Assembly: GCA_012036325.1 (NCBI GenBank)
Contig: JAAUPC010000048.1
Span: 1-14,662, forward strand
Direction: 5' to 3'
DNA length: 14,662 bases
DNA from: Paracoccaceae bacterium
GTDB lineage: Bacteria; Pseudomonadota; Alphaproteobacteria; Rhodobacterales; Rhodobacteraceae
This document shows, piece after piece, positions 13,371 through 14,662 of this stretch. The notes below the pieces were generated by a model. That model worked only from the letters and a program-made list of their open reading frames with translations, did not search any database and had not been told where the DNA came from. Positions within the stretch are counted from its first letter, which is position 1. The number at the start of each line of letters is the position of its first letter. A program made the translations under genes and the position numbers.

Positions 13371-13384
13371 TTACCAAACGGTAA
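13371..13384. promoter_or_regulatory. TTACC-N4-GGTAA dyad
   Basis: A perfect inverted repeat, TTACCAAACGGTAA, lies 2 bases after a TTGACA hexamer (13363-13368). Dyads of this size and spacing are typical operators for TetR-family repressors, none of which is encoded in the window. No good -10 hexamer or gene start follows on the + strand. Function is inferred from symmetry only. Confidence 0.4.
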
Positions 13385-13422
13385 ACGTCCGCGACCAAGT
13401 CACTGATTTCGCTTGTATTCTG

Positions 13423-13442
13423 AAAAATGTCCACCGTGGACA
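13423..13442 (-). terminator. terminator of the second merR gene
   Basis: On the - strand TGTCCAC (13442-13436) and GTGGACA (13434-13428) form a perfect inverted repeat around one base, followed at once by TTTTT (13427-13423). It begins about 21 bases after the merR stop at 13464. The stem is short (6 bp with a 3-base loop), but the U-run supports intrinsic termination. Confidence 0.65.
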
Positions 13443-13463
13443 GCCGGGTCAGCCAAGCGCGCC

Positions 13464-13862
13464 CTAGCCTTGCGGCAGCTTGTCCAGCTCCGCCACCGCC
13501 GTCTCGCGCAGGGTGCGCAGATCGGCAAGGGCAAGGTCAAGCTCGGCCCGCTGCTTTTCCAGCTCCTGAAGCTGCCGGTCGGCCAGCGCAAGCCAGGTCT
13601 CCAGCTGCGGCCTCTCGCCCTTCTTGCCGTAGATCAGCAGCCACTGGCGGATTTCCTCCAGGCTGAACCCGAAGCGCCGCCCCCGCAGGATCAGCTTCAT
13701 CCGGGCCTGTTCGCGCGGCCCATAGAACCGGGCGCGGCCTTCCTTTTCGGGGGCCAGAAGCTCGATGTACTCATAGTAGCGCAAGGTCCGCGGCGTCACG
13801 TCGAACCGGGCGCACATCTCTTTGAACGTAAGTCGGGGGTCGGTCAGGCGGGTATCGGTCAT
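13464..13862 (-). CDS. second MerR-family transcriptional regulator
   Basis: This 132-residue paralogue of the regulator at 12628-13098 has a helix-turn-helix at LTFKEMCARFDVTPRTLRYY (11-30). It is followed by IELLAPEKEGRARFY and LILRGRRFGFSLEEIRQW (about 60-77), then a coiled-coil helix containing LQELEKQRAELDLALADL. The two share long identical stretches (TPRTLR.YE, LILRG.RFGFSLE.IRQ), so they are probably an old duplication. There are no metal-binding cysteines. ATG 13862 is chosen because GGGAGGA lies 6-7 bases upstream; the longer open frame to 14039 overlaps the divergent thioesterase gene and is not needed. It has its own terminator, so it is separate from the beta-oxidation transcript. 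The target is unknown; autoregulation and cross-regulation of the neighbour are both plausible. Confidence 0.88.
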   Translation of the reverse strand: MTDTRLTDPRLTFKEMCARFDVTPRTLRYYEYIELLAPEKEGRARFYGPREQARMKLILRGRRFGFSLEEIRQWLLIYGKKGERPQLETWLALADRQLQELEKQRAELDLALADLRTLRETAVAELDKLPQG

Positions 13863-13896
13863 GCGCAGTCCTCCCACGCACAGCCTAGCCTGACGC

Positions 13897-13923
13897 GGGC
13901 CGCGGGCGCAACGGTTGCGGCCC
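13897..13923. promoter_or_regulatory. nested dyads in the merR / thioesterase divergent region
   Basis: GGGCCGC (13897-13903) and GCGGCCC (13917-13923) flank CGCAAC-G-GTTGCG (13907-13919), itself a perfect 6-1-6 inverted repeat. It sits between two divergent genes, 35 bases before the merR start. It could be the operator of this MerR protein, but GC-rich DNA produces such dyads often. Confidence 0.3.
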
Positions 13924-13974
13924 CTTGCGCTTGCCCCGGTCCGGCGGTTTGATGCGCCCAGGAACGGAGGCCCC

Positions 13975-14383
13975 ATGCCCGACACCCCGAAATCCGACAC
14001 CCTGAAGCCAGACACCCTGAATATCGCCCGGCAGTTCATCGCGGCCCTGCCCCATTCCCAGGCGCTGGGGATGCGGCTGGAAGATATCAGCCCCGGCCTC
14101 GCCGTCCTTGCGATGCCCTACGACACCCGCCTGATTGGCGACCCCGCAACTGGGGTGATCCACGGCGGCGCGGTCTCGGCCCTGATGGACACTGCCTGCG
14201 GAGCCGCAGTCATGTGTCATCCGGGGGCAGGCATCTCGACCGCGACGCTGGATTTGCGGATCGACTACATGCGGCCCGCGACCCCCCGGGCAGACGATCC
14301 GCACCCGCGCCGAATGCCACCATGTGACCCGAAGTGTCGCCTTCGTTCGCGCCGTGGCGACAGATGACGATGCGGCGCGACCC
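13975..14383 (+). pseudogene. PaaI/YdiI-type hotdog thioesterase, frameshifted and lacking its 3' end
   Basis: This hotdog-fold thioesterase family normally hydrolyses acyl-CoA (often aryl or phenylacetyl-type substrates). The N-terminal 104 residues are intact: an IARQFIAALPHSQALGMRLE entry helix, GVIHGGAVSALMDTACGAAV (60-79) with the HGG loop at 63-65 and the acidic residue D72, and ATLDLRIDYMRPA (90-102). After PATP the frame breaks. A C6 run at 14282-14287 appears to hold one C too many; removing it restores GQTIRTRAECHHVTRSVAFV. Family similarity then continues to about 14383 (DDDAARP) and stops, without the usual last strand. The sequence beyond belongs to another gene on the opposite strand. 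ATG 13975 has GGAGG 4 bases upstream. The start repeats the motif DTLKPDTLN. Confidence 0.8.
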
Positions 14384-14476
14384 GGGACCAGCGCCCCGCC
14401 ATTCGAAGGCGATGAAGAGCAGCGCGCCGATTGCGACGAAGTGGACGAGCGGCTCACGCAGCCAACGGTCGATCAT
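14363..14476 (-). pseudogene. N-terminal fragment of a PpiC-type peptidyl-prolyl cis-trans isomerase
   Basis: On the - strand ATG 14476 (or GTG 14479) opens MIDRWLREPLVHFVAIGALL, followed by FIAFEWRGAGPGSRRIVI. The REPLVHFVAIGALLF segment (8-22) is a membrane anchor typical of parvulin-type isomerases encoded beside DUF3604 genes. Full proteins are about 270-290 residues; here only about 38 codons fit before the frame turns into antisense of the thioesterase. No parvulin domain remains. The start lies 9 bases after the stop of the DUF3604 gene, the usual order for this pair. It was therefore cut by a rearrangement at about 14360-14400. Confidence 0.72.
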
Positions 14477-14485
14477 CACCGGACA

Positions 14486-14662
14486 TTATGGCGTGTACCA
14501 GATGGGTGACGTGAAGGCGCGCTCCTGGGTGACCATGGGCACGTTGTCGGCCATCGTCACGCCGAAGCGCTTGGCGTCGTAGGCGGTCCAGCGCGGCGTC
14601 GGGATTTCCAGGACACGGGCATAGTAGACGGCACTAAAGGGTCGGGTCGAACTCCGGGTCGG
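14486..14662 (-). pseudogene. C-terminal end of a DUF3604 protein, with a one-base frameshift (partial at window edge)
   Basis: The - strand frame ending at TAA 14488-14486 reads SAVYYARVLEIPTPRWTAYD, then AKRFGV and, at the very end, TQERAFTSPIWYTP. This is the characteristic C-terminus of DUF3604 proteins (large proteins of unknown function). Upstream the expected DPEFDPTL lies in a different frame: the AAA run at 14636-14638 (+ strand) has one A too many. As written the edge frame meets TAG at that point. The gene continues beyond the right edge. DUF3604 next to a PpiC-like isomerase gene is a known neighbourhood, which supports both assignments. Confidence 0.72.

Noticed and set aside
13464..14039. 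Longer form of the second MerR gene, extending to 14039
   Set aside because: The extra 59 codons overlap the divergent thioesterase start and have no MerR similarity; ATG 13862 has a strong ribosome binding site.
1..14662. CRISPR array, tRNA, rRNA, toxin-antitoxin or defence island
   Set aside because: No spaced direct repeats, no tRNA-like cloverleaf and no recognisable toxin or defence families were seen; the lone methylase is broken and has no restriction partner in view.

Overview
The window looks like chromosomal DNA of a GC-rich alphaproteobacterium, most probably of the Rhodobacteraceae (Rhodobacter / Gemmobacter / Tabrizicola relatives). This rests on codon bias, on protein similarity recalled from family knowledge, and on gene order: ybjN-proC next to a CsaA-like gene, and a MerR-headed beta-oxidation operon. 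No database search was possible, so the genus is not claimed.

Region 1 (1-2497) is accessory and phage- or transposon-derived. It holds the end of an unknown gene, a small baseplate-like protein, and a D12-class adenine methylase that is broken by an in-frame TAA and by loss of its DPPY catalytic motif. A 371-base stretch without a gene follows. Then comes an isolated DNA-binding module resembling the N-terminus of Mu-type transposases (no catalytic domain), overlapping a small protein that may carry four cysteines. A strong rho-independent terminator closes the region.

Region 2 (2770-5398, + strand) is a tight housekeeping cluster: a YbjN-domain protein, pyrroline-5-carboxylate reductase (proC), a CsaA-type tRNA-binding protein and a D-2-hydroxyacid dehydrogenase. 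The last three overlap by 1-4 bases. The cluster ends at a 27-base perfect palindrome shared with the converging operon.

Region 3 (5437-13098, - strand) is a fatty-acid beta-oxidation operon. In transcription order it reads: MerR regulator, acyl-CoA dehydrogenase (split by a one-base frameshift), 70-aa small protein, glutathione-S-transferase-like protein, thiolase (fadA), 153-aa protein of unknown function, cupin protein, and bifunctional enoyl-CoA hydratase / 3-hydroxyacyl-CoA dehydrogenase (fadJ-like). Together the enzymes cover oxidation, hydration, second oxidation and thiolysis of acyl-CoA. The DNA upstream of the MerR gene is dense in signals: five TGACGT/ACGTCA half-sites including a perfect dyad, a 12-base tandem repeat, a TTACC-N4-GGTAA dyad, and the terminator of a second, paralogous MerR gene.

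Region 4 (13464-14662) holds the second MerR gene and, divergent from it, a hotdog-fold thioesterase with a frameshift in a C6 run and no 3' end. It runs tail-to-tail into the first ~38 codons of a PpiC-type peptidyl-prolyl isomerase. Upstream of that is the C-terminus of a DUF3604 protein, also with a one-base frameshift. The right edge looks like a deletion or chimeric junction, and the run of one-base indels leaves open whether this is real decay or sequence error.

I did not find a convincing new multi-gene system. The items most worth checking are the MerR operator cluster, the stand-alone Mu-like DNA-binding module with its overlapping partner, and the right-end junction.
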